Part shown: positions 1 to 9,127 of the stretch, piece after piece
Layout of the letters: the number at the start of each line of letters is the position of its first letter
Position numbering within the stretch: position 1 is the stretch's first letter
NCBI RefSeq assembly: GCF_000425665.1
Contig: NZ_AUDW01000011.1
Span: 1-64,000 of the forward strand
Origin: Gemella cuniculi DSM 15828
GTDB lineage: Bacteria; Bacillota; Bacilli; Staphylococcales; Gemellaceae
Length of the DNA stretch: 64,000 nt
Direction of reading: 5' to 3'
The notes under the pieces: model-generated
Seen by the model: the letters and a program-made list of their open reading frames with translations, nothing else
Database searches by the model: none
Told to the model about the DNA's origin: nothing
Translations under genes and position numbers: made by a program

Positions 1-199
1 CTTTCAATTTTGATAATTTTATATAGTTTTTTTGTGCTTCTTCTGAAGTATAAGTTCCATCTTTACATCTCTTTATTTCTCGTGATATTGTTGATACATT
101 TACTCCTATTTTCTTAGCTATTTTTCTCATAGAGTAGCCTTCTTCAAGTAATATTTCTATATTATTTCTTTGTTTTATGGTAAGATATTTATAACTCAT
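1..199 (-). CDS. IS30-family transposase, N-terminal part (runs off the window)
   Basis: The reverse strand encodes 66 residues starting MSYKYLTIKQRNNIEILLEE, then a helix-turn-helix (about residues 18-42, GYSMRKIAKKIGVNVSTISREI) typical of the IS30 N-terminal DNA-binding domain. The catalytic DDE part would lie left of the window. A GGAGG Shine-Dalgarno sits at 207-211, eight bases before the ATG at 197-199. Whether the full transposase is intact cannot be seen. It lies next to, not inside, the zwf transcription unit. Confidence 0.85.
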   Translation of the reverse strand, partial: MSYKYLTIKQRNNIEILLEEGYSMRKIAKKIGVNVSTISREIKRCKDGTYTSEEAQKNYIKLSKLK

Positions 200-211
200 A
201 TATGAACCTCC

Positions 212-310
212 GTGATGTTTTTGTCGTTATTAACATTTTACACGATTGTTCTTTATGAGTCTTTTTTTATGTCTTACTGTTGCACTTTATTTTACAACTT
301 ATCAAATATA
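212..310 (-). mobile_element. Upstream end of the IS30-like element
   Basis: The stretch between the transposase start and the zwf terminator holds, on the reverse strand, a segment ending in GTGCAACAG (around 280-292), resembling the terminal inverted repeat style of IS30 elements. The exact boundary and the target duplication cannot be set because the other end is outside the window. Confidence 0.4.
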
Positions 311-346
311 AAAAATGTATTGTATAAAATTGTACAATACATTTTT
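311..346 (-). terminator. Terminator of gnd-zwf
   Basis: A perfect 14-bp stem (311-324 with 333-346) with an 8-base loop; the stem ends give a T tract on either strand. It lies 6 bases beyond the zwf stop codon and insulates it from the neighbouring IS element. Confidence 0.85.
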
Positions 347-352
347 AATCTA

Positions 353-1744
353 TTAATTTATCCAGTTTACAAATTTTTCAGCTTCTATCGGTCCCATAGA
401 ACCTTGTTCATAATTGTGTAATAAAGAGCCTTGTTTATGGTATTTTTCTAATAAATTATTAATAAATTCCCAAGAAACCACTATCTGATCCCACTGTGAA
501 AATAATGATCTATCCCCTACTAAGCATGCCCCAAGAAGCCTTTCATATGCTTCTGGTGTATTTATTCTATTTTCTAATATACAACTTTGGCAAAAATCTA
601 ATGAAATTGGTTGTAACTCTTGCTCTGTTCCTGGCTTTTTAGCATTAAATTGGAAATACACTCCTTCATCTGGTTGTATTTTTATGATTAACACATTACC
701 AGGGGTATCTCCAACTGCTTTAAATTGGACAACCACTTGAGTTTGTCTATCTCCAAGCCTTTTCCCTGTTCTTATAAAAAACGGAACATTTTCCCAACGT
801 TCATTATCCACAAATAATTTCAAAGCTGCATAAGTTTCTGTTTTCGAATCAGGATCTATATTAGCCTCATCCAAATAACCAATATATTGTCCCATTATTA
901 AATTATTATTTACATCTTCAATAGGTTTTATTGCTGACAATAAATTATATTGACTTATATGTATACCTTTACTACCTTCTTCAGTTGGTTCTTCCATAGC
1001 TACAATTGATAGAACTTGAAGAAGATGATTTTGCACCATATCTTTTAATGCACCACTCTTATCATAGTAACTCGCCCTGGTTCCAACGCCTACAGTTTCT
1101 GCTGCTGTTATTTGAATATTTTCTATAAAATCTTTATTCCAAATTCCTTTGAAAATAACATTTTTAAAGCGAAGTGATAAAATATTTTGAATCATTTCTT
1201 TTCCTAAATAATGATCTATGTGATAAATTTCTTCTTGCCCAAAAAATTCAGCTAGTCTGTCATTAAGTATCGCAGCTTTTTCTAAATTTTCTCCAAAAGG
1301 CTTTTCTATAATCACTTTTGCGTTGTTACTCGCACAATATTTTTTCAAACCATTTGTTATTGTAATAAAAAATGATGGAGCTACTGCATAATAATATACA
1401 TGCTGATCAATTTTCATAAAAGTATAAAAATCTTGAAGAAGTTTATATTCTTCTTCGTTTGTCATATCCATTTTAAAATAAATTATTCTTTGTGCATAAG
1501 ATTCAAATTGTTCATTATCAAACTTAGTACGAGCATATTCTTTTACCCAATCACGTGCAATTTCAATATATTTTTCTGGGGTATATGCTCTACGACCTAT
1601 TACGATAATTTTAAAATTATCATCCAGTTTTCCTAACACGTCTAAGTTGTATAACGCAGGTAAAAGTTTTCTGTAGGTAAGGTCTCCTGTTCCCCCGAAT
1701 AATGTGATTGCACTTCTATTTTTCATTGTTTCCAACCCAGTCAT
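353..1744 (-). CDS. zwf: Glucose-6-phosphate 1-dehydrogenase
   Basis: Oxidises glucose 6-phosphate to 6-phosphogluconolactone with NADP+ in the cytosol, the entry to the oxidative pentose phosphate pathway. The N-terminus shows the nucleotide-binding motif (SAITLFGGTGDLTYRKLLPA) and the middle the active-site signature IDHYLGKE around residue 175; the residue before it is His where many homologues have Arg. I start at the ATG at 1742-1744 (463 residues), preceded by GAGGGA; an ATG at 1726 is the alternative. The gene overlaps the 3' end of gnd by 29 bases, so the two are translationally linked. No 6-phosphogluconolactonase gene lies beside it. Confidence 0.93.
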   Translation of the reverse strand: MTGLETMKNRSAITLFGGTGDLTYRKLLPALYNLDVLGKLDDNFKIIVIGRRAYTPEKYIEIARDWVKEYARTKFDNEQFESYAQRIIYFKMDMTNEEEYKLLQDFYTFMKIDQHVYYYAVAPSFFITITNGLKKYCASNNAKVIIEKPFGENLEKAAILNDRLAEFFGQEEIYHIDHYLGKEMIQNILSLRFKNVIFKGIWNKDFIENIQITAAETVGVGTRASYYDKSGALKDMVQNHLLQVLSIVAMEEPTEEGSKGIHISQYNLLSAIKPIEDVNNNLIMGQYIGYLDEANIDPDSKTETYAALKLFVDNERWENVPFFIRTGKRLGDRQTQVVVQFKAVGDTPGNVLIIKIQPDEGVYFQFNAKKPGTEQELQPISLDFCQSCILENRINTPEAYERLLGACLVGDRSLFSQWDQIVVSWEFINNLLEKYHKQGSLLHNYEQGSMGPIEAEKFVNWIN

Positions 1745-3128
1745 AATGGTAACTTCCCTCTTTATCTGTTCTTTCAAAAGTATGTGCTCCAAAATAATCT
1801 CGTTGTGCCTGAATCAAATTTGCTCCACTGTTTGCTGTTGTATAAATATCTAAATAAGATATCGCAGAAGTCATCGCACTCAGCGGTAGTCTGTTGCTAA
1901 TAGCTAATCCTGCTACTTCTCGAAGACTATCTTGTCTAGTTTCAATAATATTTTTAAAGAATGGGTCAAGTATAAGATTAGTAAGTTCTGGATTGTTTTG
2001 ATATGCTTCAATGATATTTTGTAAGATTTTAGCTTGTATAATACAACCACCACGGAAAATTTTGGCTATCTGTGCATAATCAAAAGTCCAATTATATTCT
2101 TTTTCTGCAGCTTGAAGAAGTTTAAATCCTTGTGCGTAAGAAACGATCTTAGAAATAAATAATGCATCTTTTACTATTTTTTTAAGATATTTTTTATCAC
2201 TAGTAACATTATATGGATTGCGATTAAATTCTTTTTCTGCACAAATTCTTTCATCTTTTAAATTTGACATATATCTTCCATTAAGAGCACTCGTAATAAC
2301 TGAAACGTCTATTCCCAGATCAATAGCTTGCTCATTAGTCCACTTCCCTGTACCTTTTTGACTAGCTTTATCCATAATTTTATCAACAAGATACTCTCCA
2401 GTTTCTTCTTTAACTTTAAAAATATTGGCCGTTATTTCTATTAGATAAGATTCTAATTCTCCTTCATTCCACTCTTCAAAAGTTTCCTGTAACTCCTCAT
2501 TAGTAAATCCACCTAAATGTTTTAATACTTGATACGCTTCAGAGATTAGTTGCATATCACCATACTCAATTCCGTTATGAACCATTTTAACATAATGTCC
2601 GGCTCCACCAGTTGAGGTATAACTACAACATGGAACATCATTTACTTTCGCTGCAATAGCTTCTAAAATTGGACGAATCTCTTCATAAGCACTTTCATCA
2701 CCACCTGGCATAAGAGCAGGTCCGAATCGTGCCCCTTCTTCTCCCCCTGATACTCCAATACCAAAGTAATTTATTCCTTTTTCTAATAATAAATCATATC
2801 TTCTTTGAGTATCTTTAAAAAATGAGTTTCCACCATCAATAATGATATCACCTTTATCCAAAAGTGGTGTTAATTGTTCTATCAAACTATCAACAGGCCA
2901 CCCTGCCTTAACCATTAAAATAACTTTTCTAGGTTTTTCCAAACTGTCTATTAGTTCTTGTAATGAATATTTCCCCACAACATTTTTATGTGGATGTTCT
3001 TCCAACATACTATCAACAACAGAAGTTGTTCTATTGAACACTGCAACTTTAAAACCATTATCAGCTATATTTAAAGCTAAATTACTCCCCATAACCGATA
3101 ATCCAATAACTCCAATATTTTGTTTCAT
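1716..3128 (-). CDS. gnd: 6-phosphogluconate dehydrogenase, decarboxylating
   Basis: 470 residues, the usual length. It converts 6-phosphogluconate to ribulose 5-phosphate with NADP+. Seen: N-terminal Rossmann segment IGVIGLSVMGSNLALNIADN, the family signature IIDGGNSFFKDTQRR, the GVSGGEEGARFGPALMPGG substrate loop and the KMVHNGIEYGDMQLI segment that carries the catalytic Lys and Asn. AGGAGG lies 8 bases before the ATG. It is the first gene of a two-gene unit with zwf, so the two NADPH-forming steps are co-transcribed in reverse pathway order. It is a single intact reading frame. Confidence 0.96.
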   Translation of the reverse strand: MKQNIGVIGLSVMGSNLALNIADNGFKVAVFNRTTSVVDSMLEEHPHKNVVGKYSLQELIDSLEKPRKVILMVKAGWPVDSLIEQLTPLLDKGDIIIDGGNSFFKDTQRRYDLLLEKGINYFGIGVSGGEEGARFGPALMPGGDESAYEEIRPILEAIAAKVNDVPCCSYTSTGGAGHYVKMVHNGIEYGDMQLISEAYQVLKHLGGFTNEELQETFEEWNEGELESYLIEITANIFKVKEETGEYLVDKIMDKASQKGTGKWTNEQAIDLGIDVSVITSALNGRYMSNLKDERICAEKEFNRNPYNVTSDKKYLKKIVKDALFISKIVSYAQGFKLLQAAEKEYNWTFDYAQIAKIFRGGCIIQAKILQNIIEAYQNNPELTNLILDPFFKNIIETRQDSLREVAGLAISNRLPLSAMTSAISYLDIYTTANSGANLIQAQRDYFGAHTFERTDKEGSYHYDWVGNNEK

Positions 3129-3154
3129 TAATGAGCCTCCTAGTTTTTTTCTCC

Positions 3155-3183
3155 ATTATACCATTAAATCATCTCTTTGCTAA
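3155..3183 (-). promoter_or_regulatory. Sigma-A promoter of gnd-zwf
   Basis: On the reverse strand: -35 TTAGCA (3178-3183), 17-bp spacer, -10 TATAAT (3155-3160) with an extended TGG just before it. Transcription would start about 20 bases ahead of the gnd ribosome binding site. Confidence 0.65.
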
Positions 3184-3410
3184 TACTTTTGCTTAAAAAA
3201 TTTTTTTATTATTTTTATTAAGTTGTTTTATTTAATTTTATATGCAAAATTAGAATAATATATTTAAAATCAAATTAATCTTAAAAAAAATTATTGTTTA
3301 TCTAAAAATTCCATTTCAAAAATTTTTTTATAGTTTTATTTTTATTAATATAAATATTAACTTTAATTTAATATTTTTCTGTAAAAAAATAAAAAAGTAG
3401 GACAAAATAG

Positions 3411-3440
3411 TTGTTTTTATTTTCTTCTTAGTGATATAAT
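3411..3440 (+). promoter_or_regulatory. Sigma-A promoter of aldA
   Basis: TTGTTT (3411-3416), 18-bp spacer, TATAAT (3435-3440). The remaining part of the 3184-3410 gap is AT-rich and holds nothing else that I can identify. Confidence 0.7.
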
Positions 3441-3453
3441 TTAATAAAAGTAA

Positions 3454-3467
3454 TGATAACGTTTACT
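3454..3467 (+). promoter_or_regulatory. cre site (CcpA operator) at aldA
   Basis: TGATAACGTTTACT matches the Gram-positive cre consensus TGWAARCGYTWNCW with one mismatch. It starts about 14 bases after the -10 box, inside the transcribed leader, the position at which CcpA blocks elongation. Inference: aldA is repressed when a preferred sugar such as glucose is present. Confidence 0.75.
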
Positions 3468-3498
3468 TTTATATTTTTTAGTAAAGGAGAATCTCAAT

Positions 3499-4950
3499 AT
3501 GAGTGAAATTAAAGTTTTAAAAATGTTTATCAATGGAGAATTCGAAGAACATCCTAATCACGATTATATTAAAGTTCTAAATCCCTCCACTGAAGAAGTA
3601 ATCGCAAAGATTCCAGCTGGAAATTGTAAAGATGTAGACCGTGCTATTAATGCTGCTGATGCATCACAAAAAAATTGGGAGAAACTTCCAGCTATTGAGC
3701 GTGGGACATATCTTAAAAAAATTGCTGATAGAATCAGACAAAGGGAACCAGAAATTACTCAAACAATCGTTAATGAGGGCGGAAAAACTTTTGAGTTAGC
3801 AAAAGTAGAAGTATTGTTCACTGCAGACTATCTTGACTATATGGCTGAATGGGCAAGAAGATATGAAGGGGAAATAATTCAAAGCGATAGAAAAGATGAA
3901 CATATTTTTCTATTTAAGCGCCCACATGGTGTAACCACAGGAATACTTCCATGGAACTTTCCATTCTTTTTAATCGCAAGAAAGGCTGCTCCAGCATTAC
4001 TTACGGGTAACACAATAGTACTTAAACCTAGTCAGTTAACCCCTATTAATGCACAAATTTTTGCTGAAATCTGCGTAGAAGTAGGTTTGCCAAAAGGAGT
4101 TTTAAATATTATTTATGGACGTGGTTCAGTTGTTGGAAATCGATTAGCTTCACATCCTAAAGTAGGTTTGGTTAGTTTAACTGGTAGTCTTGCTGCTGGC
4201 CAAGAAGTTATGAAAGCCGCCGCTGATAATATAACTAATGTATCCTTGGAACTTGGTGGTAAAGCACCCGCTATAGTTTTTGAAGATGCCGATTTACATC
4301 TTGCAGCAAAAGCAATCGTTGCTTCTCGTGTTATAAATTCTGGGCAAGTTTGTAACTGTGCAGAAAGAGTTTATGTCCATGAAAATATTAAAGAAGCATT
4401 TGAGGAAATACTATTTTCCGAACTTGATAAAGTAAAATACGGTAATCCAAATAAAGAGCGTGGGTTAGATTATGGTCCACTTATCGAAAAACGTGCTTTA
4501 AAAAAAGTAATCGAAAGAGTTTCATATGCAGTTAAACAAGGGGCAAAACTATCTTATGGTGGAGAAGTGGACAAAGAACAGGTGGGCTATTTCTACGGGC
4601 CAACAGTTTTAACAAATGTTACCAATGATATGAGTATCATGAAAGAAGAAACATTTGGTCCAGTTATTCCTATCGCTACTTTCAAAACTTTAGAAGAGGT
4701 CTTAGAATATGCTAACGATTCTGAATATGGACTTACTTCTTCAGTATATACTCGTAGTTTAAATACTGCATTCAAAGCTATAAATGGATTAAAATTTGGA
4801 GAAACTTACATCAATCGTGAAAACTTTGAAGCAATGCAAGGATTCCATGCTGGACGCCGTAAATCTGGAATTGGTGGTGCAGATGGAAAACATGGATTAG
4901 AAGAATACCTAACTACTCAAGTTGTCTATATGCAATTAGATAACGAATAA
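3499..4950 (+). CDS. aldA: Lactaldehyde dehydrogenase / NAD-dependent aldehyde dehydrogenase AldA
   Basis: 483 residues of the ALDH superfamily, oxidising L-lactaldehyde (and related short aldehydes such as glycolaldehyde) to the acid with NAD+. Long stretches read like E. coli AldA: YMAEWARRYEGEIIQSDR, GVTTGILPWNFPFFLIARK, LELGGKAPAIV with the general-base Glu, SRVINSGQVCNCAERVY with the catalytic Cys, and FGETYINRENFEAMQGFHAG near the end. GGAG at 3486-3489 precedes the ATG. It is monocistronic, with a cre site in its leader. No fucose or rhamnose genes are nearby, so the physiological aldehyde is not shown by context. Confidence 0.92.
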   Translation: MSEIKVLKMFINGEFEEHPNHDYIKVLNPSTEEVIAKIPAGNCKDVDRAINAADASQKNWEKLPAIERGTYLKKIADRIRQREPEITQTIVNEGGKTFELAKVEVLFTADYLDYMAEWARRYEGEIIQSDRKDEHIFLFKRPHGVTTGILPWNFPFFLIARKAAPALLTGNTIVLKPSQLTPINAQIFAEICVEVGLPKGVLNIIYGRGSVVGNRLASHPKVGLVSLTGSLAAGQEVMKAAADNITNVSLELGGKAPAIVFEDADLHLAAKAIVASRVINSGQVCNCAERVYVHENIKEAFEEILFSELDKVKYGNPNKERGLDYGPLIEKRALKKVIERVSYAVKQGAKLSYGGEVDKEQVGYFYGPTVLTNVTNDMSIMKEETFGPVIPIATFKTLEEVLEYANDSEYGLTSSVYTRSLNTAFKAINGLKFGETYINRENFEAMQGFHAGRRKSGIGGADGKHGLEEYLTTQVVYMQLDNE

Positions 4951-5150
4951 AAATGTAAAATTTCAAGTTAAAACAAAGGAAAAGAATATATTTCAATCAA
5001 CTGAGGTTTTCAAGTCATTTCTGAACAAAGACTCATTAATCTTATATCTCACTTTATTTTCAGAATTAGAGTTTTCTTAAAAAACTTCTCTCGTAAGTTA
5101 TACATTCTTTGCTCCTTTAATATTTAGCTACATAATATAGATTCATTATA

Positions 5151-5199
5151 GAGTACCTCAAAAATTATAATATCTTAAAACAAGATTTTTGAGGCACTC
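5151..5199 (+). terminator. Hairpin, probable terminator after aldA
   Basis: Near-perfect 16-bp stem (5151-5166 with 5184-5199, one A/C mismatch), long loop, T-rich tail. It is 200 bases beyond the aldA stop. The bases between (4951-5150) show no gene or other structure that I can support. Confidence 0.55.
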
Positions 5200-5247
5200 T
5201 TCTCCTTTATTTTATATAACTTTTTGAAAAAAGTTTAAAAATTTGCA

Positions 5248-5276
5248 TTGACAAATTGTCAGATAAATGATAATAT
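5248..5276 (+). promoter_or_regulatory. Strong sigma-A promoter of the symporter leader
   Basis: Consensus TTGACA (5248-5253), exact 17-bp spacer, TAATAT (5271-5276). Transcription would start near 5283, about 280 bases before the symporter start codon, which leaves a long leader RNA. Confidence 0.85.
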
Positions 5277-5307
5277 TTTAACAACATTAATTAAGGAGCT
5301 ATTCATA

Positions 5308-5358
5308 ATGAAAATCTTAAACTTAACTAAAAGAGAATACTTTTTTGTGCCATTTTAG
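5308..5358 (+). CDS. Leader peptide of the SNF symporter attenuator
   Basis: A 16-codon ORF, MKILNLTKREYFFVPF, with AAGGAG nine bases before its ATG, beginning 25 bases after the predicted transcription start. Four of its last six residues before Pro-Phe are Glu-Tyr-Phe-Phe, so Tyr/Phe codons (TAC TTT TTT ... TTT) are concentrated near the stop. Its stop codon lies 2 bases before the first RNA hairpin arm (5361). The position and the pairing chain that follows suggest that ribosome progress on this ORF is what is measured, not that the peptide itself has a job. A drug-induced stall is the alternative. Confidence 0.75.
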   Translation: MKILNLTKREYFFVPF

Positions 5359-5360
5359 CA

Positions 5361-5528
5361 GCACTTATATCTATTATTCATTGTAGATGTAAGTGCACTT
5401 ATGTCTACAATGGCTAGTTAAGTTTGATCTTCAAGCCATTGATATTTAAAACTAAATGGCTTATGAGTTCATAATATCAATATTATATTTTCTTAAGCTA
5501 TTTAGTTTTATACCTAAATAGCTTTTTT
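5361..5528 (+). promoter_or_regulatory. Domino transcription attenuator ahead of the SNF symporter
   Basis: A chain of competing pairings can be read directly. 5361-5374 pairs with 5383-5396 (14 bp with G-U pairs), but 5379-5396 can instead pair with 5395-5412. 5409-5415 pairs with 5434-5440, but 5434-5440 can instead pair with 5455-5462. 5450-5462 pairs with 5495-5507 (one G-U), but 5495-5505 can instead form the terminator with 5514-5524 (perfect 11-bp stem, six T). An 11-bp pairing of the leader ORF (5319-5329) with 5415-5425 is also possible. Each arm decides the fate of the next, so the leader state is passed on to the terminator. Confidence 0.8.
5495..5528 (+). terminator. Attenuator terminator ahead of the SNF symporter
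   Basis: Perfect 11-bp stem 5495-5505 / 5514-5524, 8-base loop, T run 5523-5528. It is upstream of the gene and 33 bases before its start codon, so it is a regulatory terminator and not the end of a preceding gene. Confidence 0.85.
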
Positions 5529-5560
5529 AATTTATTTACTTTTATACGGAGGAAATTTTT

Positions 5561-6904
5561 ATGTCAGATAATTCAAAATGGAGTTCTAAATTAGGTTTTA
5601 TACTTGCTTCAGCTGGTTCAGCTATAGGGTTAGGTGCTGTATGGAAATTCCCATATATGACTGCTGCTAATGGTGGAGGTAGTTTTTTATTAATCTTTCT
5701 TATCTTTACCCTTATCGTCGGTCTTCCTCTGCTACTTGCGGAATTTATTTTGGGACGTGGGGCTGGAGTATCGGCAATCAAAACTTTTGGTAAATTAGGA
5801 AAAAATAAAAAATATAATATTATCGGTTACGTTGGTGGTTTTGCATTATTTATCTTACTATCTTTTTACAGTGTTATTGGTGGATGGATCCTAGTATATT
5901 TGGGTATTGCAGTTGCAAATTTATTAAATATTTTCTCTACAAATGATTATGCAACATTATTTAACTCCATTATCTCAAACTCATGGATTGCACTTGGTGC
6001 ACAAGCAGTGTTTATTTTATTAAATATTTTAATTGTTTCGCAAGGGGTACAAAAAGGAATTGAAAAAGCATCAAAAATTATGATGCCTTTATTGTTTATT
6101 ATCTTTATAGTAATAATTATCCGTTCCCTTACTTTACCTAATGCTATGGCTGGCGTTAGTTACTTCTTAAAACCTGATTTTTCTAGTATTACTGCCTCGG
6201 GGATTCTCTTTGCTTTAGGACAGTCATTTTTTGCTCTATCTATTGGAGTTACTGCAATGCTTACTTATGCATCTTACTTAGACAAAAAAACTAATATGGT
6301 ACAATCGGGCATTTCTGTTGTTTTGATGAACATTGCCGTATCTATTATGGCAGGACTTGCAATTTTCCCAGCTATGTCATCATTTGGTATGGAATCTGAA
6401 GGAGGTCCTAGTTTATTATTTATAGTATTACCTCAACTATTTAACAATATGGCATTCGGTAATTTATTCTATATACTATTTTTAATATTATTCTTGTTTG
6501 CCACCATTACATCTTCGGTCGTTATGTTAGAAATTAATGTAGGAAATATTACCGATCAAAAAAATACCAACCGTACCAAGTGGAGTATCATTATAGGAAT
6601 TTTAACATTTATTTTTGGTATCCCTTCAGCTCTTTCATACGGTTCGTTATCCAATACATTAATTTTAGAAAAAACATTTTTCGATCTAATGGATTTTTTA
6701 GTATCAAACATACTTATGCCACTTGGTGCTTTAGCTTTGTCTATTTTCACCGGATATGTATTAGATAAAAAAATTGCACTAGAGCAGCTTCATGTAAAAA
6801 AAGATAATAAACTGCAGTTCGGATTATTTAAAACTTGGCTATTCCTTCTTAAATACATCCTTCCAATTATCATTATAATTGTGTTCGTAGCACAATTTCT
6901 ATAA
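5561..6904 (+). CDS. Sodium-dependent amino-acid symporter, SNF (neurotransmitter:sodium symporter) family
   Basis: 447 residues, about 11 membrane segments, the length of bacterial LeuT/MhsT/TnaT-type transporters. The first segment carries the family's sodium and substrate site (LASAGSAIGLGAVWKFPYMTAANGGG) and the sixth has GQSFFALSIGVTAMLTYASY. Bacterial relatives import hydrophobic or aromatic amino acids with Na+. CGGAGG lies 9 bases before the ATG. It is monocistronic and sits behind a promoter, a Tyr/Phe-rich leader ORF and an attenuator, which points to an aromatic amino acid as substrate; the substrate itself is an inference. Confidence 0.9.
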   Translation: MSDNSKWSSKLGFILASAGSAIGLGAVWKFPYMTAANGGGSFLLIFLIFTLIVGLPLLLAEFILGRGAGVSAIKTFGKLGKNKKYNIIGYVGGFALFILLSFYSVIGGWILVYLGIAVANLLNIFSTNDYATLFNSIISNSWIALGAQAVFILLNILIVSQGVQKGIEKASKIMMPLLFIIFIVIIIRSLTLPNAMAGVSYFLKPDFSSITASGILFALGQSFFALSIGVTAMLTYASYLDKKTNMVQSGISVVLMNIAVSIMAGLAIFPAMSSFGMESEGGPSLLFIVLPQLFNNMAFGNLFYILFLILFLFATITSSVVMLEINVGNITDQKNTNRTKWSIIIGILTFIFGIPSALSYGSLSNTLILEKTFFDLMDFLVSNILMPLGALALSIFTGYVLDKKIALEQLHVKKDNKLQFGLFKTWLFLLKYILPIIIIIVFVAQFL

Positions 6905-6907
6905 AAT

Positions 6908-6944
6908 AAAAAACTCAAGATTTTAAATTAATCTTGAGTTTTTT
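6908..6944. terminator. Bidirectional terminator between the symporter and guaB
   Basis: 14-bp stem 6908-6921 / 6931-6944 flanked by A and T runs, between two converging genes; it serves both strands. Confidence 0.9.
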
Positions 6945-6947
6945 ATT

Positions 6948-8417
<1,470 letters not shown>

Positions 8418-8426
8418 TTATCCTTT

Positions 8427-9017
8427 CTATTTTTCATCATCTGCTATATCAAATTTCACTTCGTTATTTTCTAAAGACTTTATTCTGCACAAAGAGCAAA
8501 TATTAATATTCTTTTCTTCTAAAAGTTTTCTTCCATCTTGAAAACTTTTCTCTACTAAAATACCAACTCCTATTACATCAGCACCAGATTTTTCGGCTAT
8601 CTCAATAAGACCAAGTGTCGCTTGCCCATTAGCTAAAAAATCATCTATAATAAGAACTTTATCTGTTTTTGTAATAAATTTGTTAGAAACTACTACTGTG
8701 TTAGTTTTGTTTTTGGTATAACTATGTACTTCAGCTGTAAAAACATCTTCGCCTTTTAATGTTGATGGTTTACTTTTTTTAGCAAAAATCATGGGTACTT
8801 TAAATAAATTAGCAACCATTATTGCAGGTGCTATCCCACTGGCCTCTATGGTAAGAATCTTAGTGATTTCTTCTTCTTTAAAATATTTATAAAATACTTC
8901 TGCCATTTTTTGCATAAGGCAAGCATCTATTTGATGATTCAAAAATGAATCAACTTTTAATACATTGTTATCATAGATTTTTCCATCTTTAACTATCATT
9001 TCCCTCAGTAGTTTCAT
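8427..9017 (-). CDS. xpt: Xanthine phosphoribosyltransferase
   Basis: 196 residues, type I phosphoribosyltransferase that joins xanthine and PRPP to XMP. The start MKLLREMIVKDGKI, the segment TIEASGIAPAIMVA, and the PRPP loop VLIIDDFLANGQATLGLI (about residues 122-139) match the Xpt family of Bacilli, which is longer than adenine phosphoribosyltransferase. First gene of the xpt-guaB unit. TAAGGAG-type ribosome binding site precedes the ATG. In Bacillus this gene is under a purine riboswitch; the 110-base upstream region here shows only a promoter. Confidence 0.95.
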   Translation of the reverse strand: MKLLREMIVKDGKIYDNNVLKVDSFLNHQIDACLMQKMAEVFYKYFKEEEITKILTIEASGIAPAIMVANLFKVPMIFAKKSKPSTLKGEDVFTAEVHSYTKNKTNTVVVSNKFITKTDKVLIIDDFLANGQATLGLIEIAEKSGADVIGVGILVEKSFQDGRKLLEEKNINICSLCRIKSLENNEVKFDIADDEK

Positions 9018-9054
9018 ATTTTCTCCTTAGATAATATCAAATTAATTTTTATTA

Positions 9055-9083
9055 ATGATACCAAACTTTCTTTAAAAACTCAA
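9055..9083 (-). promoter_or_regulatory. Promoter of xpt-guaB
   Basis: Reverse strand: TTGAGT (9078-9083), 17-bp spacer ending in TGG, TATCAT (9055-9060). No guanine riboswitch fold fits in the 38 bases between it and xpt. Confidence 0.55.
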
Positions 9084-9127
9084 GTATCTCATGAAAAGTT
9101 ATTCATTAACTTTCTTTATTCATACTT

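Noticed and set aside
2842-3183. 113-residue plus-strand frame opposite gnd
   Set aside because: Antisense shadow of a clear gnd gene; it runs into the gnd promoter.
9018-9127. Purine riboswitch ahead of xpt-guaB
   Set aside because: Expected from Bacillus, but the 110 bases hold a promoter close to the gene and no three-way junction arms or terminator pair.
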